Shown: piece by piece, positions 12,049 through 22,438 of the stretch
How the letters are laid out: each line of letters begins with the position of its first letter
Position numbering within the stretch: position 1 is the first letter of the stretch
Source: Fusarium oxysporum f. sp. lycopersici 4287
Lineage: Eukaryota > Ascomycota > Sordariomycetes > Hypocreales > Nectriaceae
DNA: 64,000 nt
Direction: 5' to 3'
NCBI RefSeq assembly: GCF_000149955.1
Contig: NC_030992.1
Coordinates: 3,550,850-3,614,849, forward strand
The notes under the pieces: generated by a model
What the model was told of the DNA's origin: nothing
What the model saw: only the letters and a program-made list of their open reading frames with translations
Databases searched by the model: none
Made by a program: the position numbers and the translations under genes

Positions 12049-13970
12049 TTAACCTGTCTTCTTCTTCTTCTTAGGACGCTCCTCTTCGGCGTCCTCGTCA
12101 TCATCATCCCGTTCCTCATCTTCATCTACATTGCTCTCGTCACTGCCTGAGCCAGAGCTCTCGTGGGCGCTGTCGTACTCCTCTGCTACATCGCTTTCGC
12201 TATCAGTTCGGAAGTCCTCATCCACGCTCTCCTCATCCTCGTCAGCGGAGCCACGGTCGGCCTTCGCGGCAACTTCGTCCTCGGAGTCATCCATCTGCTG
12301 ATCGAGGGCGGCAGCAAGGAGGTTGGCATCCTCATCAATCTCGTTCTTGACCCGCAGACCCTTGAGCTTGAAGAAGGTTTCAAGGGCCTTGAGGTCCTCA
12401 CGGCTGATATTGCTGAACTGGGACGAGCCGGCACCATTCTTGAGAAGAACTGTGATGTCAAATGTCGACAGCGCTGAAACAGCTCCGCTGACACGCGAGA
12501 AAGTAACCGATTGTGTCTGCTCGTAGGCGATGTAGACAGCGGGCTTGGGCACAAACATGAATGCCTTCTCCAGACAGTAGAGGAAACCCTCGCTTGCTTT
12601 GATAGAGCACTTGATGCCATATTGGTTGCGGTGTCTGCACGCGAGTCAGTAAATTTATGATGCAGCAGAAAACAGGGGACGTACGTGATAAAGTCCTTGG
12701 CAGGGGATGAAATCTTTCTGTTACCTAGACCGCGGAAGATCTTGGCGACAACTTGGTGGAGAGGTTCCTCGTAATGAGGTTCCAGCTTGTCTTGGTACTT
12801 GCTCTTAAGCTCGTCCTCGTTCAAGTTAAGGTCAATAGTGACTTCCTCGTCCTTCTTAAATTGCATGACAACGAAAGGATATCGCGTTTGACCTTGACGC
12901 AGGGGCGGGTCCAGACCCATGACAAGCATGTAGTGCACCTCGTCAGGCTTTGGAAGTACCATGAACTTCTTGATGGCCTCGTATTGAATCTTGTAGTCGT
13001 AGGTTTTGCCTCGGAGTCGGAAAGAGGCTTCGTACATGTCGATATCGAAACGACCTCTATAGACAACGTATTAGCGTGCACACAAAAGAGGCAGAAAACT
13101 GGACATACCTGGGCGTGAGATGTAGGACATCCAGGAAAGTGGCGATAGTATCACCAGCAGTCTCACCAATCTCAGCCTTGTCAATCAGAGTCTCATAAAA
13201 CAGAGTAGCGGCATTCTTTTCCTGCTCGTCGTTACCGGCATCACTGCCTGCGTCCTCTCCTTCAGCCTCCTTGCGGGTGGTAACACCAGGAATGTAGAAT
13301 CGCATCTCGACAAGCTGATCTCGACCAGCGGCAGCCTTGGATCCTTTCGACCTGGCACCACCTAGCTGGGCATTAGCACCCGTATCAGGGAGTGCCATCT
13401 CTACAGCCACCTCGTTGCGGCCAGCGAGGTTGGTGTTTCCAATTTCCGAGTAGGCCAATTCGAATGCGGGTCGGTTTTGGACGCTGAATGTGAGTTCGGA
13501 CTTGGAAAACTCGGCTTTGCCCCAGTTCCAGCCTCGTAGAGCATGCTCCTTGCTCTCAAGGACGGTGCTGTACCAGTTCTTGAACACCTTGGCAAGGCGG
13601 TCGTAATCTTCTTGTTGAAAGCCATCGAGCTGGATTATGCCGGACTTGGCGCGCTGTACAATCTTGATTTCATAGCCCTTGGCGGCGCGACTCCATTGTG
13701 CAGAGGCGATGTTGTTATGATCGAGGGTAAAGGTATCGCCGCCGCCCGCAGGCTTCCATCCAAAACCGGTCTCTGCGAATCTGCACTTTCCACTCTCCTT
13801 GGAGAGGTCCAAGTAGATGTTATCGAAGCTCTCGCTGTAATTTTGATGACTTTGTTAGCTAGCTGTTGCTGCGGCAATGCTTATGAGGGCCATCAAAGGA
13901 TCGAGCAAGTTCAAGATCTGTGACGAGTAGAAAAGGGGTAATTGTGAGAAATTACATACATAGCAGTCAT
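12049..13970 (-). CDS. POB3: FACT complex subunit POB3 (SSRP1-like), 564 aa
   Basis: This is the histone chaperone subunit that pairs with Spt16 in FACT and moves nucleosomes during transcription and replication. I read four exons: 13960-13970, 13834 down to 13109, 13056 down to 12685, and 12634 down to 12049. All junctions are GT-AG and phases agree (introns of 125, 52 and 50 nt). The first exon is only 11 nt and yields MTAIESFDNI. The N-terminal POB3-N/SSRP1 fold, the SSrecog region (LTPRGRFDIDMYEASFRLRG around the second junction) and the Rtt106-like PH domain follow in order. The C-terminus is a long Asp/Glu tract ending in a lysine cluster, as in fungal Pob3, which lacks the HMG box of animal SSRP1. 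It is divergent from ATG15 with 828 bp between the ATGs. Confidence 0.95.
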
Positions 13971-14798
13971 TTCGGCGACTGATAGAAAGCTTTATATGTG
14001 CAGAAATATGCTGTGACAAGAAGATGTTGTCTTCCTTGTGAGGTGACGATGTGTTACGATGCAAGGCACGGTTTAGTCTGAAATTTGAGTGCACCCTCAG
14101 CCAAAGGTTCAGGTCGCGGTCGGCGCGCGTCTTCACGCGGCCACTATAAAATGCTCCACTTTTGTTATGTGTTACTCCAGGTCTCACTGGTTGAGTGCAT
14201 TAACACAAAGACATAGATACCGAGACATGGAACGTTATAACACAGGTAGACAGCTTGAGGCCCAGGTTTGAAATGGTTATCAAATGAGAAAACTGAAATT
14301 CAATTACGCTGTGGCACCCACGTCTCTCTGTAAGTTCTTAGGTTTCTACTCACGGTAAGAACAGCCAAATTGCGGGTGACTACGAATAACTATCCATGAT
14401 CAAGTCGAACTTGATAGGTCCTTAAGAACACCACGAGCTAATACTATGATATCTTTGTAAACATTGCGTAGAAATAGATAGAATGAGGTACACAATGTAG
14501 TTAGCATGTGAATTCAACCAAATCGACGAAATGGCAAGTCATCGCCAAGTCCTTAGGCCCCGTGCACTATTAGTTCCCCAACATTGCCTACGTCGGCCCC
14601 CCATGTGACTCTTTCTCCGGTCTCCAGTCTCCACTTCCAGCGATAACGTGCATAACATCATAGGCTTGATAACAGTCGCCGCCTTCATTCATCCATCTTC
14701 ATGATCTACTAATATCAATACCTTTCTCTACTTTCCATCAACATACTCAACAAACTTCAATACAAATCGTATATGCGTTTTCCCTTCTGCTCAGTAGG
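13971..14798. promoter_or_regulatory. Divergent promoter region of POB3 and ATG15
   Basis: This 828-bp stretch separates two divergent start codons. It has no credible ORF. The ATG15-proximal side (about 14690-14780) is CT/CA-rich, typical of fungal 5' leaders. I see no motif strong enough to name. Confidence 0.5.
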
Positions 14799-16697
14799 AT
14801 GGTCAATACCGTCATGACAACAAATCGCCGCTCCCGACTGTCGGGCTTTCGATGCGCCTCGACTGGCCGCGTAACCGCTGCCCTGTTGCTATCCTTCCTC
14901 GCCTTCTCGCCATCATCTGCTCACAATAACATCGGCGACCGATTTCACGACGACGTCCTATTACCTCCTGGGCCAGCACTTCCAGTATCGCCAGGAGTTC
15001 CTGCACCCGCTGAGCATACCTTCAGCCTTCGGCACATCTACCATCATGGCACACATCTCCACCCAGGCCTCCATCGGAAGCGAGATGTTTTTCATGACGA
15101 GTCAAGGGTCTACCTAGCTGCAGAAGACGAATATGGCGAATATGATGTCTCTCGATTAAAAGCCAAGAGCCGTTCCCAGACAATCCAGCGTCTAGTAGAC
15201 CGAAGGCCATCTGTCGTCGACCCTATGGTTGCCGAGTCTCGGCAGAGAGGATATGCAGCCGTGCTTGATGCATCGGCATGGACTATGGATCAGGTTTCTT
15301 CACCCGATATCAAAGATAAGGACACTGTTTTGACTTTGGCTATTATGACGGCCAACGCGTATGTCAAGGATGAAACAGAAACCGATTGGGAAGATGTAGG
15401 AGAAAGATGGAACCGCAGCGCAGATTTCGGATGGGAGTCTGATGGTCTTCGCGGCCATATTTTTGTTGACGATACAAACTCGACTATTGTCATCGGATTA
15501 AAAGGCACGTCGATGGCTGTTTTTGATGGAGAAGGCACCACAACTAATGACAAGGTCAACGACAACCTCTTCTTCAGCTGCTGTTGTGCCCAACAAGGTC
15601 AGTGGACCTGGCATCAAGTCTGTGATTGTGCCACAGGCACGTATTCATGCAACAACACTTGTGTTGTCCAGGCTCTAAGGGAAGAGAATCGCTACTACGG
15701 CGCTGCCCGCGAACTATACTCAAATGTCACAGAACTCTATCCTGATGCGCAAGTCTGGCTTACAGGGCACTCGCTTGGTGGCGCCGTCACCTCGATGCTG
15801 GGTATGACATATGGTCTTCCCGTCGTCACATTTGAAGCCGTCCCAGAGGCGCTTCCAGCTTCCAGACTAGGTCTGCCCGTTCCTCCTGGTGCTAGTGCCG
15901 ACTATCCCCAAATGCGCGAGAACACAGGCACATTCCATTTTGGTCACACCGCAGACCCTGTCTATATCGGAACATGCAATGGCGCAACAGCTTCTTGCAC
16001 CTATGGTGGCTATGCTATGGAAAGCGCATGCCATGCTGGCTATGAATGTGTGTACGACGTTGTCGCCGATAAGGGATGGAGGGTCGGAATTGGTACACAT
16101 CGGATCCGTTCTGTCATTGACGATGTCATCAAGAAGTACGATGGTGTTCCCGAGTGCAGACGAACTCCTGAATGTAGGGACTGTGCTCAATGGAAGATGT
16201 ACGAAAGCAATGGCACCGAAACCACCACAACATCATCCTCACCAACCTCGACCTCCATGACTACCCGTACTCGGACCCGCACATCAACTTGTGAGACGCC
16301 CGGCTGGTGGGGTTGTCTTGACAAGACCACACCCGCCTCGACCACAACCTCGACTACGTCGACTTCTACGTCTACCTGCAAGACTCCTGGCTGGTTTGGG
16401 TGCAAGGATAAGACGACTACCGAGAGCAGCACTACAACGACCGTAGATGCTACTCCTACGACGACTTGCCATACTCCTGGAAGGTTCTGGGGCTGCCGCG
16501 ATGAAGTTGAGGCCACAACAACAGCTGAACCTGGCCAGGTTACGAACGTGCCTGTTACGGCCGCGCCCACAGGTACAACGGAAGACGTTCCTAGCACGAG
16601 TGTGCCACAAAGTCAGAGATGTCTCACTCGTAGCTGGTTTGGGTTATGCAAGGAGTGGGCTGTTGAAGACATGGAATTTGCCCCAGATGAGATGTAG
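14799..16697 (+). CDS. ATG15: Autophagic phospholipase ATG15, 632 aa
   Basis: ATG15 is a vacuolar class-3 lipase that breaks down autophagic and MVB vesicle membranes after delivery through the ER/MVB route. A single hydrophobic segment near residues 27-42 serves as a type II signal anchor. The nucleophile elbow GHSLGG places the catalytic Ser at residue 325. Downstream blocks (FGHTADPVYIGTC, GTHRIRSVIDDVI) match the ATG15 family and carry plausible Asp and His partners. After about residue 480 comes a Ser/Thr-rich tail containing four Cys modules (from residues 498, 527, 557 and 608), three of the type C-x-T-P-G-x-x-G-C and one degenerate. The gene is intronless and shares its upstream region with POB3. 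Confidence 0.95.
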   Translation: MVNTVMTTNRRSRLSGFRCASTGRVTAALLLSFLAFSPSSAHNNIGDRFHDDVLLPPGPALPVSPGVPAPAEHTFSLRHIYHHGTHLHPGLHRKRDVFHDESRVYLAAEDEYGEYDVSRLKAKSRSQTIQRLVDRRPSVVDPMVAESRQRGYAAVLDASAWTMDQVSSPDIKDKDTVLTLAIMTANAYVKDETETDWEDVGERWNRSADFGWESDGLRGHIFVDDTNSTIVIGLKGTSMAVFDGEGTTTNDKVNDNLFFSCCCAQQGQWTWHQVCDCATGTYSCNNTCVVQALREENRYYGAARELYSNVTELYPDAQVWLTGHSLGGAVTSMLGMTYGLPVVTFEAVPEALPASRLGLPVPPGASADYPQMRENTGTFHFGHTADPVYIGTCNGATASCTYGGYAMESACHAGYECVYDVVADKGWRVGIGTHRIRSVIDDVIKKYDGVPECRRTPECRDCAQWKMYESNGTETTTTSSSPTSTSMTTRTRTRTSTCETPGWWGCLDKTTPASTTTSTTSTSTSTCKTPGWFGCKDKTTTESSTTTTVDATPTTTCHTPGRFWGCRDEVEATTTAEPGQVTNVPVTAAPTGTTEDVPSTSVPQSQRCLTRSWFGLCKEWAVEDMEFAPDEM

Positions 16698-17356
16698 GAA
16701 TCGGCACTGAGAGGTCCAATTCTATCAGTAACGTCCAGACCAACTCTCGTATCTCGTACATCGATCACTGGTCGAAGCGACACGCACCTCTGCCTGTTAT
16801 AGCGGCTTGGTTTCTGTTTTTCTCTCTCTTGTCCGGGCACTTGGCTGCGATATAGAGGGACTCGCTCAGCGGTTAGCCATGATAAGTTTAGTATTTTAGA
16901 TACACTCATGCAAATCATGAGGATGGAGTTCTTGTTTGGTACACTGGAGGACACGGCGTTTGATTAGGTACGAATGGCCGGGCTACAGTTTTGAACACAT
17001 GCGATCTACACATGAGACTCGCACATTTAGACGAATGAAATATATTATAATATCAGAATAAATTGTATTAAATTATTCACAATTTATTGTTGTACAGTGC
17101 CTCACCAGCATGTGTCACTGGAACGCGCCTATCATATTACACCGTCTGTCATGATGTCAGCAGCCTAAAAAATCCATCCAAATCTAGTCTTCTCCCCACC
17201 AAAAAACGCGTTCGTCAACCTTGCATCTTTAGCTTGAATTCCATCAGGCGAAAAACCACGACACAACACCTCTCCATTATATCAACTTGGATATCGTCTA
17301 AAATACGCAATGTGATATCTTTACGCTTATTTCGTTCCGACAATCGATAACTCGCG
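16698..17356. other. Intergenic, ATG15 3' flank and VPS72 promoter
   Basis: No gene seen. An AT-rich block lies at about 17040-17095. A single ACGCGT (MluI cell-cycle box) is present at 17206-17211, 146 bp before the VPS72 ATG; one copy alone is weak evidence of cell-cycle control. Confidence 0.45.
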
Positions 17357-20151
17357 ATGGAAACGGAATCCAAACCGTCCGATATGGGGACTCCCTTGTC
17401 TTCCACATTATCCAGCCTCAGTGACAGCGACAGTGACGCTGAAGTTTCGAAGACTGCTGGCCCCAATACCGACACCAATAGCCAGAAAAACAACGAAGAC
17501 ACAGTAGAATGGCTTGCTACAACTCGAAAGCGCCGTTCGACCGCCGGCAATCGAATGAAGTCGATGCTCGCCAACGAGGAACCCGATTCAGATCTCGAAC
17601 TGCTTTTCGCCGAAGATGAGAACGACCAGGGTTTCTCCGATGCTGAAGAGAACGGTTCGGATGTCCAGATGGACTCTTCAGACGATGAAGACGAAAACGA
17701 CAATAATGATGATGACCTCGAGGGCGAGAAGGAATTGGAAAAGCAGGCCAAGGAACGTCGCGCTGCTCAGCGCAAGCGAAAGGCGCAAGAAGCCATCCCT
17801 GCCAAATTCCGCAAGAAAGTCCGTATCGATCCTACGACGAGAACGCCTGCACCTGCGAAGCCTGCGCCACGACCTAAGAAGAAATCTGAGCGCACTTCAT
17901 GGCTGCCGTCTGCCGCGGACCTACCGACACGAGCCTCTTCCCGCCAAACGACTCGACTCTCCAAGGAGCAATTACATCAACAAATGGTGGAGCGAGAGGC
18001 GCGCCGGATAAAACAGTTGGCTCAAATGCAGAAGAAAGCTGCCAAGTTGGAGGCGATGAAGAAACCACCCATGACTCAGGAGGAGCGATTACGAGAGGCA
18101 GCCATTGTTGAGAAGCGCAATAGCAAGAGTTTGAATCGCTGGGAGGAGGCTGAGAAACAGCGTGAGGAAGAACGTCGAGCGAAATTGGCGGCACTTCATA
18201 ACAGAACGTTGAAGGGGCCTGTTATTACATTTTGGAGTGGCATTGGTGAATGGATGGGAAGGCATATGGTGATTGAGGAGCCTGCCAAGGAGAAGAGGAA
18301 GAGAGGCGAGAAGGCAAAGGGTAAGGATAAAGACAAGGAGAAAGCTGGTCCAACGGAGGACAAGAAGGAGGACGGTCAAAATGGCACGCCAGCTGCCAAT
18401 GGCGNNNNNNNNNNNNNNNNNNNNNNNNNNNNNNNNNNNNNNNNNNNNNNNNNNNNNNNNNNNNNNNNNNNNNNNNNNNNNNNNNNNNNNNNNNNNNNNN
18501 NNNNNNNNNNNNNNNNNNNNNNNNNNNNNNNNNNNNNNNNNNNNNNNNNNNNNNNNNNNNNNNNNNNNNNNNNNNNNNNNNNNNNNNNNNNNNNNNNNNN
18601 NNNNNNNNNNNNNNNNNNNNNNNNNNNNNNNNNNNNNNNNNNNNNNNNNNNNNNNNNNNNNNNNNNNNNNNNNNNNNNNNNNNNNNNNNNNNNNNNNNNN
18701 NNNNNNNNNNNNNNNNNNNNNNNNNNNNNNNNNNNNNNNNNNNNNNNNNNNNNNNNNNNNNNNNNNNNNNNNNNNNNNNNNNNNNNNNNNNNNNNNNNNN
18801 NNNNNNNNNNNNNNNNNNNNNNNNNNNNNNNNNNNNNNNNNNNNNNNNNNNNNNNNNNNNNNNNNNNNNNNNNNNNNNNNNNNNNNNNNNNNNNNNNNNN
18901 NNNNNNNNNNNNNNNNNNNNNNNNNNNNNNNNNNNNNNNNNNNNNNNNNNNNNNNNNNNNNNNNNNNNNNNNNNNNNNNNNNNNNNNNNNNNNNNNNNNN
19001 NNNNNNNNNNNNNNNNNNNNNNNNNNNNNNNNNNNNNNNNNNNNNNNNNNNNNNNNNNNNNNNNNNNNNNNNNNNNNNNNNNNNNNNNNNNNNNNNNNNN
19101 NNNNNNNNNNNNNNNNNNNNNNNNNNNNNNNNNNNNNNNNNNNNNNNNNNNNNNNNNNNNNNNNNNNNNNNNNNNNNNNNNNNNNNNNNNNNNNNNNNNN
19201 NNNNNNNNNNNNNNNNNNNNNNNNNNNNNNNNNNNNNNNNNNNNNNNNNNNNNNNNNNNNNNNNACAGGAGGACACCCATATCTTCTACAACAAATATTC
19301 AACCCAAAACTATTACGCCCGCTCTCCCTACCAAATCTACCAGTCCCGACACTCCCGCTGTAACCCAAGCCCCCGACTCTCAAACTCAACCTCCTCAGCC
19401 TTCAACCGGAGCCCGCAATGCCATTGTCTTCCAAAACTTTGACGACAACGCCCTCAAGGATCGTAGCATTCAGACGCAGATCATCTTTGGCCGCAAGATG
19501 AATAAGCTTTCCAGTAAGTTTACATGGATCTTCAATAAACGTCACGTTCTCTAACCATGTTCAGAACCTTCTCCTGCGCCTCTCTGCGTAATCACAAATC
19601 ATCCCGCTCGGTATCGGGATCCGCGTACCGGTCTTCCTTATTACAATGCCTATGCGTATCGGGAGATCCAACGCCTTACCCGAGGCGAGTACCGATGGAG
19701 CCATATCCTTGGTGCTTGGGTCGGTAGCGGAACATATGCTGCACGAGGCGTCCCCGAACGCTTCCTGAACCCTGACAAGAAGGGGCCTGAGAAGAAATCT
19801 ACACCTGACGAGGGCATTAAGGGCAAAGATGCTGTCCAGGCCCCGGATCAAGCCCAGGACCCCAAAACAAATACCCCTGATGTTCCGTCGGGTATCCCGA
19901 CTACTGGGCACAAGATGACTGGGGTTGGGCAAGGGGCTTCCGCACCACCAAACTCTGAGCCTAATCAGACGATACAACCCAAGATCGCGCCACCGGCAGT
20001 CACTCAGCCTACGAAGACTACGAATACAACGGCCGCAACACCAATAGCGCCAAATACTACTCCTGCTTCTGAGCCAAAAGCTCAAGCTCCAACAAACCCT
20101 CAATCAACTACCACAGGAAATCCCCCAGCACCACTTCAGACAGCTCCATAG
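17357..20151 (+). CDS. VPS72: SWR1 complex subunit VPS72/SWC2 (YL1 family), interrupted by an assembly gap
   Basis: YL1/Swc2 is the subunit of the SWR1 remodeler that binds H2A.Z-H2B and helps deposit H2A.Z. The N-terminal part carries acidic blocks (DSSDDEDENDNNDDD) between a TTRKRRSTAGNRMKSML segment and a basic KFRKKVRID segment, the usual YL1 layout, then a charged coiled coil. The 860-N gap (18405-19264) removes the middle. After it a Thr/Pro linker leads to the YL1-C domain (NPDKKG closes it). A 51-nt intron is at 19514-19564 within YL1-C. The tail after YL1-C is Pro/Thr/Ala-rich and ends at 20151. The frames before and after the gap do not match at the stated gap length, so the gap size is inexact or hides an intron. 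Confidence 0.9.
18405..19264. other. Assembly gap (860 N) inside VPS72
   Basis: Run of N. It removes the coding sequence between the coiled-coil region and the Thr/Pro linker of VPS72. Confidence 1.
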
Positions 20152-20868
20152 TATTCGAGACGAATTGCATAGATCACTGTATATAGTACTTCTACTGGAT
20201 AGATACAGGGCTGTTGAATCACAGGAATTGGCATGATAACACGACAGTAACTACAATATGTACCACTATGTATGAACACAACATTTTGACAGCACAAAAG
20301 CACGGCTGAGATTATTCATCGTTTGACGCGTTAACAGAAGTGTGTAACTGGTAAAACTAGTGTTGTAGGTTGGTTATAATTGTGTCTTATCTCATCTATC
20401 AAGATTGTGCCACTTGCCGATCGCTATGTCATCTACATACACATGCAGATGAGAGCAAATCAGTCCAAACCCCAATCCTCCCCTTAGGTCCAAGATTCGT
20501 GTTTCGATAACTGCCGTGTCGTCCGTCTCATGAGCCATACCACCCTTCCCTCACATACTCCTTTAGAATTCCTTTGTTACACGGCCGTCTATTTCGATTC
20601 GCCCAGATCCTTTTCTTATTACCCCTCGGGGATCGTTGTATGTTTGACATCTCGTTGAGCTGCCTATGCTTGCGCCATCCCCTCTTGTTCCTTCTAAAAC
20701 GCCAAATGCAAATCCCGCTGTGTTATGTTCATCAAATGTTGAACCCAAATTTTTTGAAAACCAGTATTAAACGCCGTCGAAACAATGTTGATCATAGAGT
20801 GTGGTAGGCGCTGAAGCCAAAAATTAAGTTGTATCGTATCAGATAGTATGTGAGTATGTTGTAGCTGA
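20152..20868. other. Intergenic between convergent genes
   Basis: Presumed 3' UTRs of VPS72 (plus) and the orphan 401-aa gene (minus). Only chance ORFs are visible. Confidence 0.5.
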
Positions 20869-22074
20869 CTAGTTGGCCTTGGAGCCAATAACGTCAACCA
20901 TCCAGCCCAGCTCGGCCGCAAAGTCATCCAGGCCGGTATCGATAGGCGCACCGAGGAAGTTCCCGCTGTCGCCGCGAGAAAGAAGCGATGGAGAGTTGAC
21001 CTTGGCATAGGCTGACTGGGACTCGACAATTTTCCGTCCTTGTTCCTGAGACTCCGGGAGACTGTAGCACTCGAAGGAGTCGGTGGTAGGGGCCATGCCG
21101 GGAACAGGCTGAAATGCGAGGATGTCACTGTTGCTACTTGACACAACGTCGTCCTCATCATCGGTAAGATCAAAGAAGTTGGTTCCTTCATCTTCGGGAA
21201 AGTTTGGTGTGGCTGGCGACAAGAAGAAGCTCGTAGCAGGGTTGATTCGAGGGTTAGGGGCCCGAAGAGTCTCCAGCCTAGGTCGTGAGGGAAGCACAGC
21301 CGATGCAGGCACACCGCTGACCTCTAATAAGTCCTTCCTAGATGGTTTTGAAGGAATCAGAGGCAGCGAGCTTAAATTAGCGGCATCGCTCCTAACTGAC
21401 TCGGAGGAAACAGTTCGCTTAAAGGGAGGGGGTGAGAGACGAGTGACGTAGGGCTGTCCGTCTGATGCTGCTGAAGTAGCAAAGTTATCGTCGTCATCGT
21501 TCTCGTTGTCCTCTACAACCTCTTCAGGGATGACTAGAGATGGCCTTTCACTGAGGTTAGAACCAGGGCGAGGAGGAAGATCATCAGATAGGAAGCGTCG
21601 AAGAGATTCAGGTGAGATATCTCTTGTTCGAGTACCCTCTGATGGCGTCGTGCAACGGTCGTCGATATCCTCGGCGGTACCAGACAAGTCGTTGCGGATG
21701 GGAGATCGCCCACGCTCGCCTTCAGAGTTCACCTTGCGACCGAACAAGCGCTTCCATGCCGCCGGGGCAGGTGATAATGATCGGGACGAAGACTTGTGAT
21801 TTAGTGATGGAGATGAGCCAACCCGGTAGGGGATGTGGTTGGCTGGTACTGAAGGTGCAGGTCGAGGTGTGATGTACTTGGATTCGGGATTCATGGTCTT
21901 GAGATCGGTAGCACGCATAGAGGTGAGAGAAGCACTTCGCTGCCTGAGAGCCTGCTCGACAGGAACAATTAAAGTATTGACAGTTTGGCCAGGCAGGTAT
22001 GGGCATGCTGTGGTTGAAGGGAGGCTAGGGTCGTGTGTCTCGACCGAGCCATCTAGCTCATACTGAAAACCCAT
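20869..22074 (-). CDS. Orphan conserved-looking protein, 401 aa, function unknown
   Basis: I do not recognise a family. The ORF starts at a good ATG (22074) and runs without introns. It is Ser/Pro-rich and mostly disordered, with basic patches around AAWKRLFGRKV (about residues 107-117), a run of acidic residues near residues 195-205, and another acidic block before VVSSSNSD (about residue 300). The C-terminal 20 residues (DDFAAELGWMVDVIGSKAN) are predicted-looking amphipathic helix and are the least disordered part. Codon use and the absence of overlapping strong ORFs support a real gene. A protein of this composition could be a regulator or adaptor, but nothing in the sequence shows which. 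Confidence 0.7.
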   Translation of the reverse strand: MGFQYELDGSVETHDPSLPSTTACPYLPGQTVNTLIVPVEQALRQRSASLTSMRATDLKTMNPESKYITPRPAPSVPANHIPYRVGSSPSLNHKSSSRSLSPAPAAWKRLFGRKVNSEGERGRSPIRNDLSGTAEDIDDRCTTPSEGTRTRDISPESLRRFLSDDLPPRPGSNLSERPSLVIPEEVVEDNENDDDDNFATSAASDGQPYVTRLSPPPFKRTVSSESVRSDAANLSSLPLIPSKPSRKDLLEVSGVPASAVLPSRPRLETLRAPNPRINPATSFFLSPATPNFPEDEGTNFFDLTDDEDDVVSSSNSDILAFQPVPGMAPTTDSFECYSLPESQEQGRKIVESQSAYAKVNSPSLLSRGDSGNFLGAPIDTGLDDFAAELGWMVDVIGSKAN

Positions 22075-22107
22075 TGTTAATATAAATGAATGACTGGATT
22101 AAGTAGT

Positions 22108-22135
22108 AAATAATGAATGAATGAGTGAATGAAGA
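22108..22135. repeat. Imperfect AATG tetranucleotide repeat
   Basis: Several AATG-type units (aatgaatgaatgagtgaatg) lie within 60 bp upstream of the orphan gene's ATG, probably in its leader. Confidence 0.6.
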
Positions 22136-22390
22136 ATTGAAATAAGTGAGAGAGGCGATGCTGATTAAATGTGTTTGGGTGGTTGGGTAAACGAGTGTTG
22201 ATGTATATAGTCGGGTTCACTAGTTTAAGGCAAGGGAGAGGAATGGGTTTGTTATGAGGTGATGTGCAATGCAATGCAATAAGATGGCATATACCGAAAT
22301 GGATAGAACAACATACGTAGTAATAATAGGTATGACCCATCTTAAGACCACCGTGCCTCTTGTTGGGATACGAAGGTGCTGTGCCAGTAC

Positions 22391-22438
22391 CTGAGCCTGA
22401 GCTTGAGCTTGTTCCAGCGCCTACGCCAGCGCACGTCG
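22391..22438. repeat. Degenerate hexanucleotide repeat (CTGAGC-like)
   Basis: Six-base units CTGAGC, CTGAGC, TTGAGC decay into CAGCGC/CTACGC/CAGCGC units about 320 bp upstream of the orphan gene. Confidence 0.5.

Noticed and set aside
17206..17211. MluI box as proof of cell-cycle control of VPS72
   Set aside because: A single 6-mer; other isolated copies occur at 30263, 30857 and 45022, so one copy is not informative.
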